Of a stretch of 64,000 nucleotides of DNA, positions 46,176-55,913 are shown piece after piece (position 1 is the first letter of the stretch; every line of letters begins with the position of its first letter). The DNA comes from Schizochytrium sp. TIO01 (lineage: Eukaryota; Sar; Bigyra; Thraustochytrida; Thraustochytriidae): positions 1,997,148-2,061,147 of the forward strand of contig SMSO01000014.1 of the NCBI GenBank assembly GCA_004764695.1. The letters run 5' to 3'. The notes beneath the pieces are model-generated. The model was not told where the DNA came from. It did not search any database and saw only the letters and a program-made list of their open reading frames with translations. The translations under genes were made by a program, and so were the position numbers.

Positions 46176-49100
46176 ATGGGAAGCACAGTGGTGCCTTTTG
46201 AAGTTGTCATTGCATCGGATGATGCATTGGTGCAGAGAGATGGCAGCGTAGACACTACACATGACAATGGCGTTGCTAGTTCGGGTACATCTGGAGCTGA
46301 GTACGGCGAGACTGAGGTTGCGCAAGTACAAAAGAACTCATCGCAACCTTTCATGGTACAACATGCGGGATCGACGCCAGCTGTTCAACTATCACATGGG
46401 GAAACAAGGCCAACTGTGAATGATGGTCCTGCCCCCCCCCAGAGAATGTTGGGGGGTGCGTTCAATGGTAGAATCCACCCAACACCTCTTGAACCTGCAC
46501 GGCGCGATTGGCTCGGGCCTGCGCGAACCCAAGTCCATTTGCCATTTGCTAAGAAAGGTACAAATTCATCTCCAAGTGTGCTATCAGATACCACTCAGAT
46601 TGAAGAAGTGCGAGAAGAGAAGGATGAAAATGCTTCCTTACAATCATCATCATCGTTGGCCTTTGATCCTGCAGCTAAACAACACTACGCAACACCACCC
46701 CAACCTCCTACTGGACCCGTGTTCATAACATGTGAGCCTCCAGAAATGCCAATCTATACTCAACCTAAGAACTTAGAATCATCGAATGATTCATTTCAGG
46801 AGCATTCCCAGTCTGTACCGATGAATATTTTCGTTGAAAGAAATCAAATTCAGCATGAGCCAGAGGCCATGCCAATTCTCTCTATTCCAGCTCCCAAACT
46901 TCAACCCATGCCACGTGATGAACAGCTGACCGCTGCAGAGCTATTATTACGAGGAGGTATTCTGTGGAAAATTGCCTTCAATCCATCAATTCATGGCGGA
47001 GCGGGGAAACGCCGCTGGTTTAAGATTGTGGTTCCTCGTGGTGCACCAAATAGCGAGGCAGTTATTGAATGGCATGATCCAGAGCGTTCAAGCAGAAGGC
47101 CTCGTTCGATCCCAATGAACCGAGTGATGAAAATTCTAACCGGGCATCAAACAAAGCCGTTTTTTACAATGCCACAAGCAGAGCTCCCACCCGTGCATCT
47201 TTCATTCTCGTTACTTTTACCTGAACGTACAGTAGATCTTGCGGCAATGAGTGCAAGTGATTTAAATATTTGGTTAGATGGATTAAGCTATTATGCTGTG
47301 AATGCAAGTGTAAAGCCACCTTGCTCAAATTTTAATGTGGGAGAACTCACGAAGCCGCAGCCTTCATTCGAGGATGAAGATATTGAAAATGCTATACTTG
47401 ATTTATTTGATGCGTGCTATGACAATCATGTGAGCACGTTTGCAGATGTATTAAACAATTACTCGATTACCATCGATACATTAGAGCCGGGGGTTGCCTA
47501 CGGAGAAACGTGTCTAATTATTGCAAGCCAGCGAGGGTATGCTCAAATTGCCGAGATTTGCTTGCGATATGGTGCTGTAAATGACCCTCATCCAGATTAT
47601 GGCCAGACAGCTTTGCAGGCTGCTGTGAGCCAGGGTAAGCTTGTGTGTGTCAGACTATTGCTCGAAACTGCTGCTCCAAGTAAAATGGACACTGAAATTG
47701 TAAACGAGCCAGATCAAAAAGGTGTCCCACCACTGCATATGGCATGCTCGCAAAAGGACCTACCTTTGATTGAGTTGTTGCTAAAACACGGTGCTGATGT
47801 TGCTCTTGTGGACTCGAAGGGAAGAACCGTCCTGCACTGTACTGTATTGACTCGAAGTGCTGCTCAGCAGGGCCGATTGCAAGACATTCTTTCTTGCTTG
47901 CGCCTTATCATAGATCATGGCGCTGATGATTTCATTAATGCTCAAGATGATGCAGGAAATACAGCTTTGCATTTCGCGGTGCAGAGTGGCAATGCAGACG
48001 TAGTCCGGGTGCTGCTAGAATCAGCTGGGAATCCTCTTATAGTAAACAAAGAGGGCTTCTTACCTTACCATTTTGCAATGTCAAGAAAGGCCACAGATTG
48101 CTTGGCTCTACTCCGTGAATACGAGTCATGGTTTTCTGGTCATGAAAAGCGTCAATACCTTTCCCGGGATTCTGCAGCCCAGGTACCACACAAGTATGGA
48201 GACGAGCAAATCTATCCGCATCAGAATTATCAGCGGCCAATTTCCTCCAGTACGGGTACCAATTCGTCAACAGGAAACTTTTCAGGGAACGCCGGACCTA
48301 TTTCTTCAGAATTAAGTCATAGTCAAAATACACCGTCGTGGACCGAATACTTTACAGAAGATGGTTATGCTTATTACATCAATGATTGGACTGGAGAATC
48401 GCAATGGGAGGATCCGCAACTGGCATCGCCATCATGCACTGTACATCGCACGGCATCTACATCTACTTCGTCTTCAAAGAATTGGTCAGGTTATATCGAA
48501 AGTGCCAATTTAGCTGCTGCTGCTGCTCGCCAGCGTAGCTCTACTGCTGATACTGAGGCCTTTCATGAAGCGATTCACCACGTCGCTTCTAAATCTACTT
48601 CAAGTAGTGGAATCACGGAAAGCAAACCCGAGCTGCGTCCCCTTCCTTCTTCAGGTACACCGCGCGGAGTCAGCAACATGTTTCGCCAGCAACTATATCG
48701 TGCGCGTCAAGCACAGCGCCAAGACTCTTCTCTCACTGCTGAATTCTCAGCATCAAATATACAGAGCAATCGCCAATCGCAAAGAAGATATCATGGGAGG
48801 ACTCACGGCAAAAGCTGTCGTATTGGCAACGTAGAGAATGGGCAATATTCTGAAAGTGGCTCTTGCCAAGAAGAGTACAGCGGCGAGGATTTTAGCAATG
48901 ACGAAGGTTCCCAAAGCAGTGCTGGGTCTTACAATAGCAACGAAGACAGTGTGGCAGAAAACACCCATCGTAGGAAGTCCATATCAAATAGTCAACGACA
49001 AGGACAACTCAAAACTGCAAGTAGATCTAGAAGACTTGGGTCACGTTATGGTTCTCAGCAACGAAAGAACCGAAATGAAGATCTTGGTGATAGATCCTAC

Positions 49101-51443
49101 GAAAAGTTTACTAGCTCGGACGGTGAATATCAGAGTGACGACGAGGGTTCACAAAGTCGAGCAGCAACATGCTTCAATAATGCCAGTAATGATGGAAAAA
49201 GTGGCCGAAGGAGTACACGCAATTCTTTACCACGAAAGTTTGAAGATCCTGAGAACTCTAAGGAGCCATTTGATAACGAATCTGAAAGTCCAAATAGCAT
49301 GGGTAGAACCCATGTAGATTTCAAGCCCGTGCCTGAAGGGGCTCGCATGGAAGGCAGCGTGGTGGAAGCATTGGATCACAAAACAAGTGAGACAAAGCAG
49401 GAATCGAAAATTATAGTCGAGAAGAACGAGGATACACCTTCGTTCCTTGAAGAATTAAAGCGCCGAAATCAATCTAAATTACCAGAAGAGCCCAAGTGTG
49501 GCTCTACTAGTGATCAGAAGAAAACAGACGAGCCTCTGGATATGGAAAAGTATGGCAAATATGTGCAGATGCGAAAGTTTGGCATTGGTGAGGCTGCTGT
49601 GCGTCAAAAAATGCTTATGGACGGTATTGACGACGAAATTACTATTGCGCAAGTTCTGAAAGTTCAAGCGAACAAAGTTTCAAGTAACGAAAGTGAAATA
49701 TCAAAGTCAACAGAAGTGAAACCGGAAGCTACCACAGACTCTAATGCCATTGCGAATAAACTTACTTCAGAAGCTGCAGCAGCTGCCAATGCAGCGAATG
49801 TCGCGGAGGCCATGACTAAGCTGGAGTCTCTAGAAATATTTGCGAAGTATAAAAAAATGGGCAAGTTAGGAATTCCTGCAGCCGCTGTAAAGCAAAAAAT
49901 GATGAAAGATGGTGTAGAAGATGGTGTGATTAAGCTCTTTGAAATTGCTTTCAAATTAGTTGCACCTCCGCCACCCCCTAGTGGTCCATCTCCCGATGAA
50001 GCGATGGCAGAACTGGAAATGATGGAATGCTTTGCAAAGTATAAGAAGATGAACAAGATGGGCATTCCACCCCCGGCAGTGAAACAAAAAATGTTGAAGG
50101 ACGAAATTGATGAGAATACCATCAAACTGTTTGAGATTGCCTATCGCCTGGTCGCTCCTCCTCCCCCATCAGGACAACGAAAGTCCTCGCGTCGAGGTCG
50201 ATCCGTTCTGAAGCTGCATTGGAACACGCTTCAGGTTAACTCAGTTGAAAATACAGTATGGGCTTCACAATCCTCAATCGAGACATTACCAGCGGAGGAA
50301 CTTAAAGATTTGGAAGAGCTTTTTGCTGCTAAGCAAGCAAAAAAAACAGTGGCATCCAGCTTGGGCAAGACCGCTGAAAAACCAAAGCGCAAAAGTGTGG
50401 TGTCGTCAAAGCGTGAAAACAATGTTGGCATCGGCCTGGCGCAATTCCGTAAATCGTTTCCAAGTATTGAAGACATTGGAACTGCTATAGATGCTGCTGA
50501 TGCTGAGCGTCTTGGGGGGAACAAAGCACAGCTTTTACTTAATCTTCTTCCTGATGCAGAAGAAACTAGGGGTGTTGAAAGAGAGGTACAGCGTATAACG
50601 GAAGAAAAATTCCTTGAAGATGCAACGCCTGTGGAAAAGTTTTTTGTGTCTATTCTCAAGGTAAGGGATGTTCAGCGAAAGGTACAAGGCATTGTTTTTG
50701 GACAGCTCTTTGAAGATCAGAAGCAAGAGCTCGATGAAAAAATAAGTATTATCTTACGAGGGTGTGAAGAGATTCAGTCCAGTGAAAGGCTAAAGCGTGT
50801 TTTTAAACTGATCTTGGACATTGGTAACTTTATGAATGATGGTGACGAGGCAGGGTTCACTTTAGATTCGTTGTTGAAGCTTGGGGAAACTCGTGCAGCG
50901 GATCGAAAGACCACCGTTATGGATTATCTATGCAAACTTGCACATCGTCAAGATGGAGATGAATTACTGCACTTTGATGATGACCTCAAATCCATTGAAG
51001 CGGCTAGTAAATTGCATCCAGGAGACCTTTCACAGCGTGCGCGTAAGCTACTGACCTCAATGGAGAGTCTTGAGCGTACTGTAGATGCGCACAAGGGAAG
51101 TGCATACGCAATTGAGATGCAGTCCCGTTTAGAGCAAATCAAACCAAATGTGGGTAAACTTGTGGAGCAAGCTGACGCAATGATTGCAGCAACGCGGGAG
51201 GCAGTGTCCTACTTTGGCGAATCTCCTGATGGATGTACCCCACAGCACATGTTACGAGTTTTGCAAAAGTTTCTCGTTCTTTTTATTGATTCTCGACGAA
51301 AATTTTTCCACAAACTCAAACTTGAGCGGCGCCGGCAGAGCCAATTAGATGCTAAGGCAGCCTCCAGCAAAGGAAATCAAAAAGCAAAGGTCGATAGTGG
51401 AAAAAACAAGGGAGAATCCAAAGAAAGAGAAAGTAAAGAATAA
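46176..51443 (+). CDS. Multidomain formin: PH, ankyrin repeats, WW, WASH3-like motifs, FH2
   Basis: Single exon, 1755 residues. In order: a disordered N-terminus; a PH domain (about 258-378: GGILWKIAFNPSIHGGAGKR and on, ending in a W-containing helix); ankyrin repeats (about 405-655, for example GVPPLHMACSQKDLPLIELL and GNTALHFAVQSGNADVVRVL); a WW domain (about 719-750, WTEYFTEDGYAYYINDWTGE then SQWEDP); a serine/arginine-rich disordered region (750-1110); and three repeats of a K-Y-x-K-M-x-K-x-G-I-P-x-x-A-V-K-Q-K-M type motif (about 1122, 1217 and 1280), as in WASH complex subunit 3. The FH2 domain (about 1340-1725) starts SVLKLHWNTLQ and contains ILDIGNFMND and LLKLGETRAADRKTTVMDYL. The tail is lysine/glutamate-rich. 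FH2 nucleates and elongates actin filaments. PH suggests membrane phosphoinositide targeting; ankyrin and WW suggest partner binding. A C9 run lies at 46432-46440. Confidence 0.92.
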   Translation: MGSTVVPFEVVIASDDALVQRDGSVDTTHDNGVASSGTSGAEYGETEVAQVQKNSSQPFMVQHAGSTPAVQLSHGETRPTVNDGPAPPQRMLGGAFNGRIHPTPLEPARRDWLGPARTQVHLPFAKKGTNSSPSVLSDTTQIEEVREEKDENASLQSSSSLAFDPAAKQHYATPPQPPTGPVFITCEPPEMPIYTQPKNLESSNDSFQEHSQSVPMNIFVERNQIQHEPEAMPILSIPAPKLQPMPRDEQLTAAELLLRGGILWKIAFNPSIHGGAGKRRWFKIVVPRGAPNSEAVIEWHDPERSSRRPRSIPMNRVMKILTGHQTKPFFTMPQAELPPVHLSFSLLLPERTVDLAAMSASDLNIWLDGLSYYAVNASVKPPCSNFNVGELTKPQPSFEDEDIENAILDLFDACYDNHVSTFADVLNNYSITIDTLEPGVAYGETCLIIASQRGYAQIAEICLRYGAVNDPHPDYGQTALQAAVSQGKLVCVRLLLETAAPSKMDTEIVNEPDQKGVPPLHMACSQKDLPLIELLLKHGADVALVDSKGRTVLHCTVLTRSAAQQGRLQDILSCLRLIIDHGADDFINAQDDAGNTALHFAVQSGNADVVRVLLESAGNPLIVNKEGFLPYHFAMSRKATDCLALLREYESWFSGHEKRQYLSRDSAAQVPHKYGDEQIYPHQNYQRPISSSTGTNSSTGNFSGNAGPISSELSHSQNTPSWTEYFTEDGYAYYINDWTGESQWEDPQLASPSCTVHRTASTSTSSSKNWSGYIESANLAAAAARQRSSTADTEAFHEAIHHVASKSTSSSGITESKPELRPLPSSGTPRGVSNMFRQQLYRARQAQRQDSSLTAEFSASNIQSNRQSQRRYHGRTHGKSCRIGNVENGQYSESGSCQEEYSGEDFSNDEGSQSSAGSYNSNEDSVAENTHRRKSISNSQRQGQLKTASRSRRLGSRYGSQQRKNRNEDLGDRSYEKFTSSDGEYQSDDEGSQSRAATCFNNASNDGKSGRRSTRNSLPRKFEDPENSKEPFDNESESPNSMGRTHVDFKPVPEGARMEGSVVEALDHKTSETKQESKIIVEKNEDTPSFLEELKRRNQSKLPEEPKCGSTSDQKKTDEPLDMEKYGKYVQMRKFGIGEAAVRQKMLMDGIDDEITIAQVLKVQANKVSSNESEISKSTEVKPEATTDSNAIANKLTSEAAAAANAANVAEAMTKLESLEIFAKYKKMGKLGIPAAAVKQKMMKDGVEDGVIKLFEIAFKLVAPPPPPSGPSPDEAMAELEMMECFAKYKKMNKMGIPPPAVKQKMLKDEIDENTIKLFEIAYRLVAPPPPSGQRKSSRRGRSVLKLHWNTLQVNSVENTVWASQSSIETLPAEELKDLEELFAAKQAKKTVASSLGKTAEKPKRKSVVSSKRENNVGIGLAQFRKSFPSIEDIGTAIDAADAERLGGNKAQLLLNLLPDAEETRGVEREVQRITEEKFLEDATPVEKFFVSILKVRDVQRKVQGIVFGQLFEDQKQELDEKISIILRGCEEIQSSERLKRVFKLILDIGNFMNDGDEAGFTLDSLLKLGETRAADRKTTVMDYLCKLAHRQDGDELLHFDDDLKSIEAASKLHPGDLSQRARKLLTSMESLERTVDAHKGSAYAIEMQSRLEQIKPNVGKLVEQADAMIAATREAVSYFGESPDGCTPQHMLRVLQKFLVLFIDSRRKFFHKLKLERRRQSQLDAKAASSKGNQKAKVDSGKNKGESKERESKE

Positions 51444-51797
51444 GAGAGCGAAGAATGATGCGGAGAAATATAAGCACTTGAGGTTAAGAAGGTTGTTCAT
51501 TATAAAAAGTAAACTCGCGTTTGATAGCTTTGGTTTTCTTGATGAATTTATAAAAAACAAGAGCGGATCCTATGAACTAAGTAGACTTCAGGAGAGACGT
51601 AACGAATGAGCGTCCATGGGACGATAAAAATAACAAATTTTTAAAACACCAACAAGCATGAAATGCCTGACCTAGTGCGATACTGTAGCGAGCATCTCTA
51701 AATGTGCCGCTCTTTAAAAAAGGAATAGAACTTTGTTAGCTCCAGCGAACCAAATACGCTTGCTGGACCATGCAGAGCTTGCTCGGCTATACATGCT
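51444..51797. other. Convergent 3' region between formin and histidine phosphatase
   Basis: 354 bp. A second plus-strand frame overlaps the formin end and stays open to 51609 with lysine-rich sequence. This is most simply a shadow frame of the A-rich end, though a frameshift near the stop would extend the formin with a basic tail. Confidence 0.6.
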
Positions 51798-52661
51798 TTA
51801 CTTTTCGATTTCAGTATCATCCTCCTTTCCAGAAAATGCAGTTTGAAGACCCAGGTCCTCGCTGGTCTCGAGGTGCTCCGTGGATGCCATGACGAGACTC
51901 TGGAAAGCCTTGGCGCCAGGACCGTTCGGGTTACCCTCATCCAGGGTTTGGGAGTTCTCAGCAGCTTGGAGGATGGAAACGGCCGTGAAGCCCAAAGGCC
52001 GGCAGCGTTCGCCGGTGAGGTAATTGAAGAGCGAAACCAAAGGTCCACCGTGCGAGCAGATGATAACGGTCTCATTCGGGAATGCGGCCGCTACTGCAGC
52101 TGCAAAGCGGCCAATGCGGGCGCGCATGGCATCATGATCTTCAGGATGCTCAATAGTAAATCCGGGCTGAAAAACACTCACATGCGCATCTTCAAGACCA
52201 AAAGATTTGTCAAAGTCACCAACTTGGTTCAGGAGCTGGGCTGCTGGAACATGGGCCTGAGCACGCAACTTGACATTTTCGTATCCAGATCCAGTGGTGA
52301 ATCCAGGAGGACCACCCCACGTTGAGTCAGACTTGCCAGAAAGAGCCCAGGACCTGTAAAAGTCCTCGGAAATGGCCTCACAGACCGCATTTTCAATGCA
52401 GATCTTGGGTTTCGTGCCAAGAGCCTTGCCCATAGCCACGGAGGTTTCTACACATCTCGTGAATGGGCTTGAGAAGATGCGAGTTGCCTTTGGGAGTCCC
52501 AGCTCTTCAAGTTTTGTTTTGATGAATTCTCCAGCCTTTTCTGCCTGTTCCTTACCATGACTTGTCAGTGGTGTATCCCAGGGCTTTTTAGCGCTGTCGA
52601 TCCACTCCTTCTTCTTCAAGTAGTCTTCGCGTTCGCCGTGACGTACAAGAACCAGCACCAT
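51798..52661 (-). CDS. Histidine phosphatase superfamily (phosphoglycerate mutase-like) protein
   Basis: 287 residues from ATG at 52661; the open frame extends four codons further but only from TTG. The catalytic RHGE motif is at residues 7-10 (His8). Arg69 sits in IFSSPFTRC, a conserved phosphate-binding arginine. The acid residue lies in the AVCEAISED region (about 92-100). The second histidine is His204 in VIICSHGGPL. These are the hallmarks of the branch 1 histidine phosphatases. RHGERxD and the insert between the Arg and the second His are more like the UBASH3/TULA and ecdysteroid-phosphate-phosphatase group than true glycolytic mutases, but the substrate cannot be told from sequence. 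No signal peptide, so probably cytosolic. Tail is acidic (GKEDDTEIEK). Confidence 0.85.
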   Translation of the reverse strand: MVLVLVRHGEREDYLKKKEWIDSAKKPWDTPLTSHGKEQAEKAGEFIKTKLEELGLPKATRIFSSPFTRCVETSVAMGKALGTKPKICIENAVCEAISEDFYRSWALSGKSDSTWGGPPGFTTGSGYENVKLRAQAHVPAAQLLNQVGDFDKSFGLEDAHVSVFQPGFTIEHPEDHDAMRARIGRFAAAVAAAFPNETVIICSHGGPLVSLFNYLTGERCRPLGFTAVSILQAAENSQTLDEGNPNGPGAKAFQSLVMASTEHLETSEDLGLQTAFSGKEDDTEIEK

Positions 52662-53332
52662 CTTGCTCTTCAAGCTGTTCCGAGTAACTTCTCGCGACTT
52701 CTACCTCTGCACAAATACAAGCAGGCCAGTTTAATCCTCGTCTTTTAGCCAATCTCGCGGCGATTCTGTTCTGCTGCTACTTTTTATGCTTCGCATTCCG
52801 GATAATTTGCCACCGATCGCATTGCATTTCCATAGCGCATAATTAAAACCAAGTAACATAAAAAAACAAACAAAAATAAAAACAAACACACAAAACATAA
52901 AACCCCATAAACATTGAATTAAAAAAATACACAAAAAAAACTTTCAAGATCTTCATTCTGATCGTCAGGTAATACTATTAATAGTCTAGGTATCTTTGAC
53001 TGTTCTCGTCACTTTCCTCTTCTGTCTCCTCTCTGCCTCGCCAAAACCGGGCTTTCAGACCGATTAGTTGAGAAGGTCAGTATCGTGACCGTCAAACTTG
53101 TAACTTCTTCGGCTCTCGTTTATCATTTCATTAAAAAAACCTCGAAAATAATAATAATAATTAAAGTGGTTCATTTCATTTCCCAGGAAATCCAGAAAAC
53201 ACTCGGCGCTCATCCGAAAAGGTTCGGCAGGCAAAGCCGTGGCTTCAGAAGAAGCATGAAAGAACTACTCTTGAAGAGGCCAAACTCGCGAGAAAACCCA
53301 CTCTTCGACAATGGTCAGAACGAGGAGCCCAG

Positions 53333-53387
53333 TCATTCGTTCATTCATTCATTCATTCACTCATTCACTCATTCACTCATTCACTCA
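53333..53387. repeat. (ATTC)n/(ATTCACTC)n microsatellite
   Basis: TCATTCATTCATTC passing into four ACTCATTC octamer units. A plus-strand ORF through it encodes serine/phenylalanine/isoleucine/histidine repeats and is regarded as spurious. Confidence 0.93.
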
Positions 53388-53457
53388 AAGATCAGATTGA
53401 AAGAAAGAGTGGCAGAAAAAGATTTCTTGGGCTGCAGAGACTCACTCAGCTTCGAGT

Positions 53458-53817
53458 CTAATCTCTAGAACGATGACGGTGATAGAAAGCGTCGCGGGTG
53501 GGCCCATCGGGGGGTCTTGAGAGGCGGTGCCGGCGTGAAAGCCCGCCTTCAGCTGAGGGTCGTGTTGACGCCTCGCCTTTGAAGACCCGCCGCAGAAGTG
53601 ACGCGCTTGCGGCCCTGGAACTCGTCGCGAATCTCCACAGAATTGGATAAAAGTATAGCGACGGTGTGTTTTTGTAATGGAGAATGCCATAAAAATGCCA
53701 TAAAGCCTTCAGGTCGAAACTGTAAATGTAGTTGGCGAACCACTGACGATCATGGGCTCTCATTGGAGGAGGGTCCTTGGAGGTAGGGGGGAACCATTCC
53801 CAAGGCCGCGAAGTCAT
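53458..53817 (-). CDS. Hypothetical 119-residue protein, aromatic-rich start
   Basis: An ATG at 53817 opens 119 codons. The first half is tryptophan/tyrosine-rich (MTSRPWEWFPPTSKDPPPMR, later YIYSFDLKALWHFYG) and the second half arginine/serine-rich. The GC-rich right half is open in all three minus-strand frames, so frame choice is unsure and a splice or frameshift is possible. No family recognised. Confidence 0.25.
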   Translation of the reverse strand: MTSRPWEWFPPTSKDPPPMRAHDRQWFANYIYSFDLKALWHFYGILHYKNTPSLYFYPILWRFATSSRAASASLLRRVFKGEASTRPSAEGGLSRRHRLSRPPDGPTRDAFYHRHRSRD

Positions 53818-53869
53818 CAGGATGTCTTCGTTGTTGAATGTATTGTATTATTCGCAGATTTATGTTCAT

Positions 53870-54067
53870 TTATGCAGCGAGAATGCCGCACACAAAACAA
53901 ATTGAACATCGTTCATAGCTTTGCTTCAAGACCATGCTTCGAAGCCAGCCTTGAGCTGCCCCCTGCACACTCAAGATTGTTGCAAACTCGCCGATCAAAG
54001 ACATACCTTCATTCCCATCAGAGCAAGCAGCTAACTCGGCCATCTCGAGGCACTCAGATTCATTCAT
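53870..54067 (-). CDS. Hypothetical 65-residue ORF
   Basis: Begins MNESECLEMAELAACSDGNE and ends ICFVCGILAA. Codon use is coding-like, and the frame stays open further upstream (to 54277) without another clear start, so this may be the last exon of a spliced gene. Not recognised. Confidence 0.25.
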   Translation of the reverse strand: MNESECLEMAELAACSDGNEGMSLIGEFATILSVQGAAQGWLRSMVLKQSYERCSICFVCGILAA

Positions 54068-54424
54068 ACGCGCCACGAAACACGGGTCTCGCGAAACCTG
54101 TCTTGACCTACTGACGCTGCGATTTGGCTGCGCAATCTTTGCTCTTGATTGTAAGACTTCGCCGCGTGCATCGTTCGGACCCCGCCTGAGACTTAACCAA
54201 AACAAGGGCTGACAGGGACTACAAATGCAAGTGTAACTGTGAATGCAGTGAGGATTACATTTTACAATGCCGCCCACCTATCAAGCCCCTCAGTCGGGGA
54301 CATGGGCAGTGAAACCGCGCTTGTGGCGCAGGGAAGCAAGTGCAGCTGCAGAGGAGATCCTGTGCTGCCTCGGTCTTCCGATACCCTCGGACGCTTGCGA
54401 TTATAATTTCGAAGTAGGCGCTGC

Positions 54425-54979
54425 CTAGCTCATGGTAGCTCTTCGAGAGATGTAGATAATATACGCCGCTTGAGCAATCCTGAGGGGATCAAGGGGACAC
54501 GCCCGATGGTCTGGTCTTGCTTTGGGGGGGGGGGCGTATCTAGGTACTGCAAAGAACGCTTTCCTGGCGAAACATCGTCGTTGGTGCGATAGTTTTGGCT
54601 TTGGGACGATCAAGTTGATAATGTTCTTCATGATGTAAACGACGCCGTGTGTACTTGCTGCCAAGGTTGGGCCAGTATAGCCCAGGAGAAGGGGGTCGGG
54701 TCGCAGCCTAACAAGCCCATAGTGGAACCAACATTGGGGCAGTACTAGCATGGTGGGCTGAAGAAGAATACAGTGGATTTGCCACATCAGCAAAAGACAA
54801 GACAAGACAAAAAATACAACAATGGATAGCAAGATGTGTAAACAGTAACAACATATTTCGGCACAATGAGTTATCTGGATATATGACGCAGTAAACTTGT
54901 CTCCAATTAGAGAGCTCCTTTTCCATGTTTCTCTTCGAAATGGATTAAATTTTTGAACAAAGCGCGATTGTTTCAGCAC
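54425..54979 (-). CDS. Long open frame with one strong hydrophobic segment, unassigned
   Basis: 184 codons open on the minus strand, but the 5' codon is GTG rather than ATG. A hydrophobic run (LHILLSIVVFFVLSCLLLMW) would be one membrane helix. A G11 homopolymer inside (about 54524-54534) encodes PPP and would easily shift frame. The composition is unlike the confident genes. It may be chance. Confidence 0.2.
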   Translation of the reverse strand: MLKQSRFVQKFNPFRRETWKRSSLIGDKFTASYIQITHCAEICCYCLHILLSIVVFFVLSCLLLMWQIHCILLQPTMLVLPQCWFHYGLVRLRPDPLLLGYTGPTLAASTHGVVYIMKNIINLIVPKPKLSHQRRCFARKAFFAVPRYAPPPKARPDHRACPLDPLRIAQAAYIIYISRRATMS

Positions 54980-55097
54980 AGCTGGTCACACATGCTTTGA
55001 TCTCACTTGGGATCGACACAAATCTAGGGCACCAAGACTTAGCCGCGTTGTAAAGTTTGATGATCTCAAGTTAAGGTAAGAGAAAACAAACTTAACT

Positions 55098-55913
55098 TCA
55101 GGGTGATGGTGTAAAGGAGGCGGCAAGCTTCTTAATGAGGGAGTTGCCAGTGAAAATGGATGGTTCTTCAGGGGTAGAAGGCGGCGGGGTTGTCTCTGCA
55201 TCGTTTACCATAGCCTTGGCAAGCAAGCCTACATCAAGGCTGCTCATAATGTAGGCAAGGGCCTTTTCAGCAGCACGATCAGAGCCCTCACGAGCAAGGA
55301 GACCAGGGCGAAAAATTGAAACCCGTGAAAATCCTTGTTGCGTAATCGCACGCTCCTTGAGGCCCAAGCACTTGGTGTACCATAGCGGGTGAAACCATTT
55401 AGGTGCAAAACTGATGTCAGGGTTAGCTCCTCCAGCAGACACCACGGAGGCGTGTGAGATACCTGCTTCTTTGCTTGCCTTGGCGATATTCTCAGGAATG
55501 CCTACCTCAATGTCACGAAAAGCATCGGCACTTCCTGCAGCATCTCGGGTGGTTCCTGTAGCCACGAAAAGATGATCAAGACCTCGGATCTTGTCAACGT
55601 CGATTGCATCATTCTTCATGTCCTTGACGATAATAGTCTCGACTTTCTCGCTTTGAACACCAGGGTCGCGACGTGAGATCACAACGACACGGCTCCAGTC
55701 GCCGCGGTTGATCAGTTCTTGAAGAATCTTTGACCCTGTGGCACCTGTCGCGCCAACAAGCAGAGCAGATCTCCCCTGCCGCTGCACATGCTCTCTGAAC
55801 GAGGTCATCTTGCTCTCCTTCAAGCCTAGGGCGATCTCAAAGTCTTCCAACCTGCCCAACAACAACGCAAAGCACACCACCAAGGCAGCAGCCAGCACTA
55901 TGCCGCAGCGCAT
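55098..55913 (-). CDS. NAD(P)-binding oxidoreductase-like protein of the TIP30/HTATIP2 type
   Basis: 271 residues from ATG at 55913; the frame extends 11 codons further only from GTG. A hydrophobic N-terminal helix (CGIVLAAALVVCFALLLG) suggests a membrane anchor. The Rossmann start SALLVGATGATGSKILQELI has the GxxGxxG dinucleotide motif. VVVISRRD follows, whose arginines would favour NADPH. DHLFVATGTTRDAAGSADAF, VSAGGANPDISF and SIFRPGLLAREGSDRAAEKA follow the order seen in TIP30/atypical SDR proteins. The classical YxxxK dyad is not clear: WYTK is present, but the spacing differs. Reductase activity is therefore uncertain. In animals TIP30 affects nuclear import and endosomal vesicles; no role is known here. 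Same strand as the histidine phosphatase gene. Confidence 0.8.
   Translation of the reverse strand: MRCGIVLAAALVVCFALLLGRLEDFEIALGLKESKMTSFREHVQRQGRSALLVGATGATGSKILQELINRGDWSRVVVISRRDPGVQSEKVETIIVKDMKNDAIDVDKIRGLDHLFVATGTTRDAAGSADAFRDIEVGIPENIAKASKEAGISHASVVSAGGANPDISFAPKWFHPLWYTKCLGLKERAITQQGFSRVSIFRPGLLAREGSDRAAEKALAYIMSSLDVGLLAKAMVNDAETTPPPSTPEEPSIFTGNSLIKKLAASFTPSP

Larger units (their letters stand above)
52662..55097. other. Gene-sparse stretch with repeats and several unassigned minus-strand ORFs
   Basis: This contains A-rich DNA (52840-52945), the ATTC/ACTC repeat at 53333-53387 and three minus-strand ORFs listed separately. A G11 run lies at about 54524-54534. No recognised gene. 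Confidence 0.5.

Noticed and set aside
46420-46728. 102-codon ORF in a second frame inside the formin N-terminus
   Set aside because: It overlaps the confident formin frame, is histidine/leucine-rich and has no motif.
51349-51609. Lysine-rich ORF overlapping and passing the formin stop
   Set aside because: Shadow frame of an A-rich gene end; the formin reading frame closes normally at 51443.
52861-52945. A-rich ACAAAC/AAAATAAA stretch as a tandem repeat or gene end
   Set aside because: Irregular composition without a fixed unit; no gene ends nearby on either strand.
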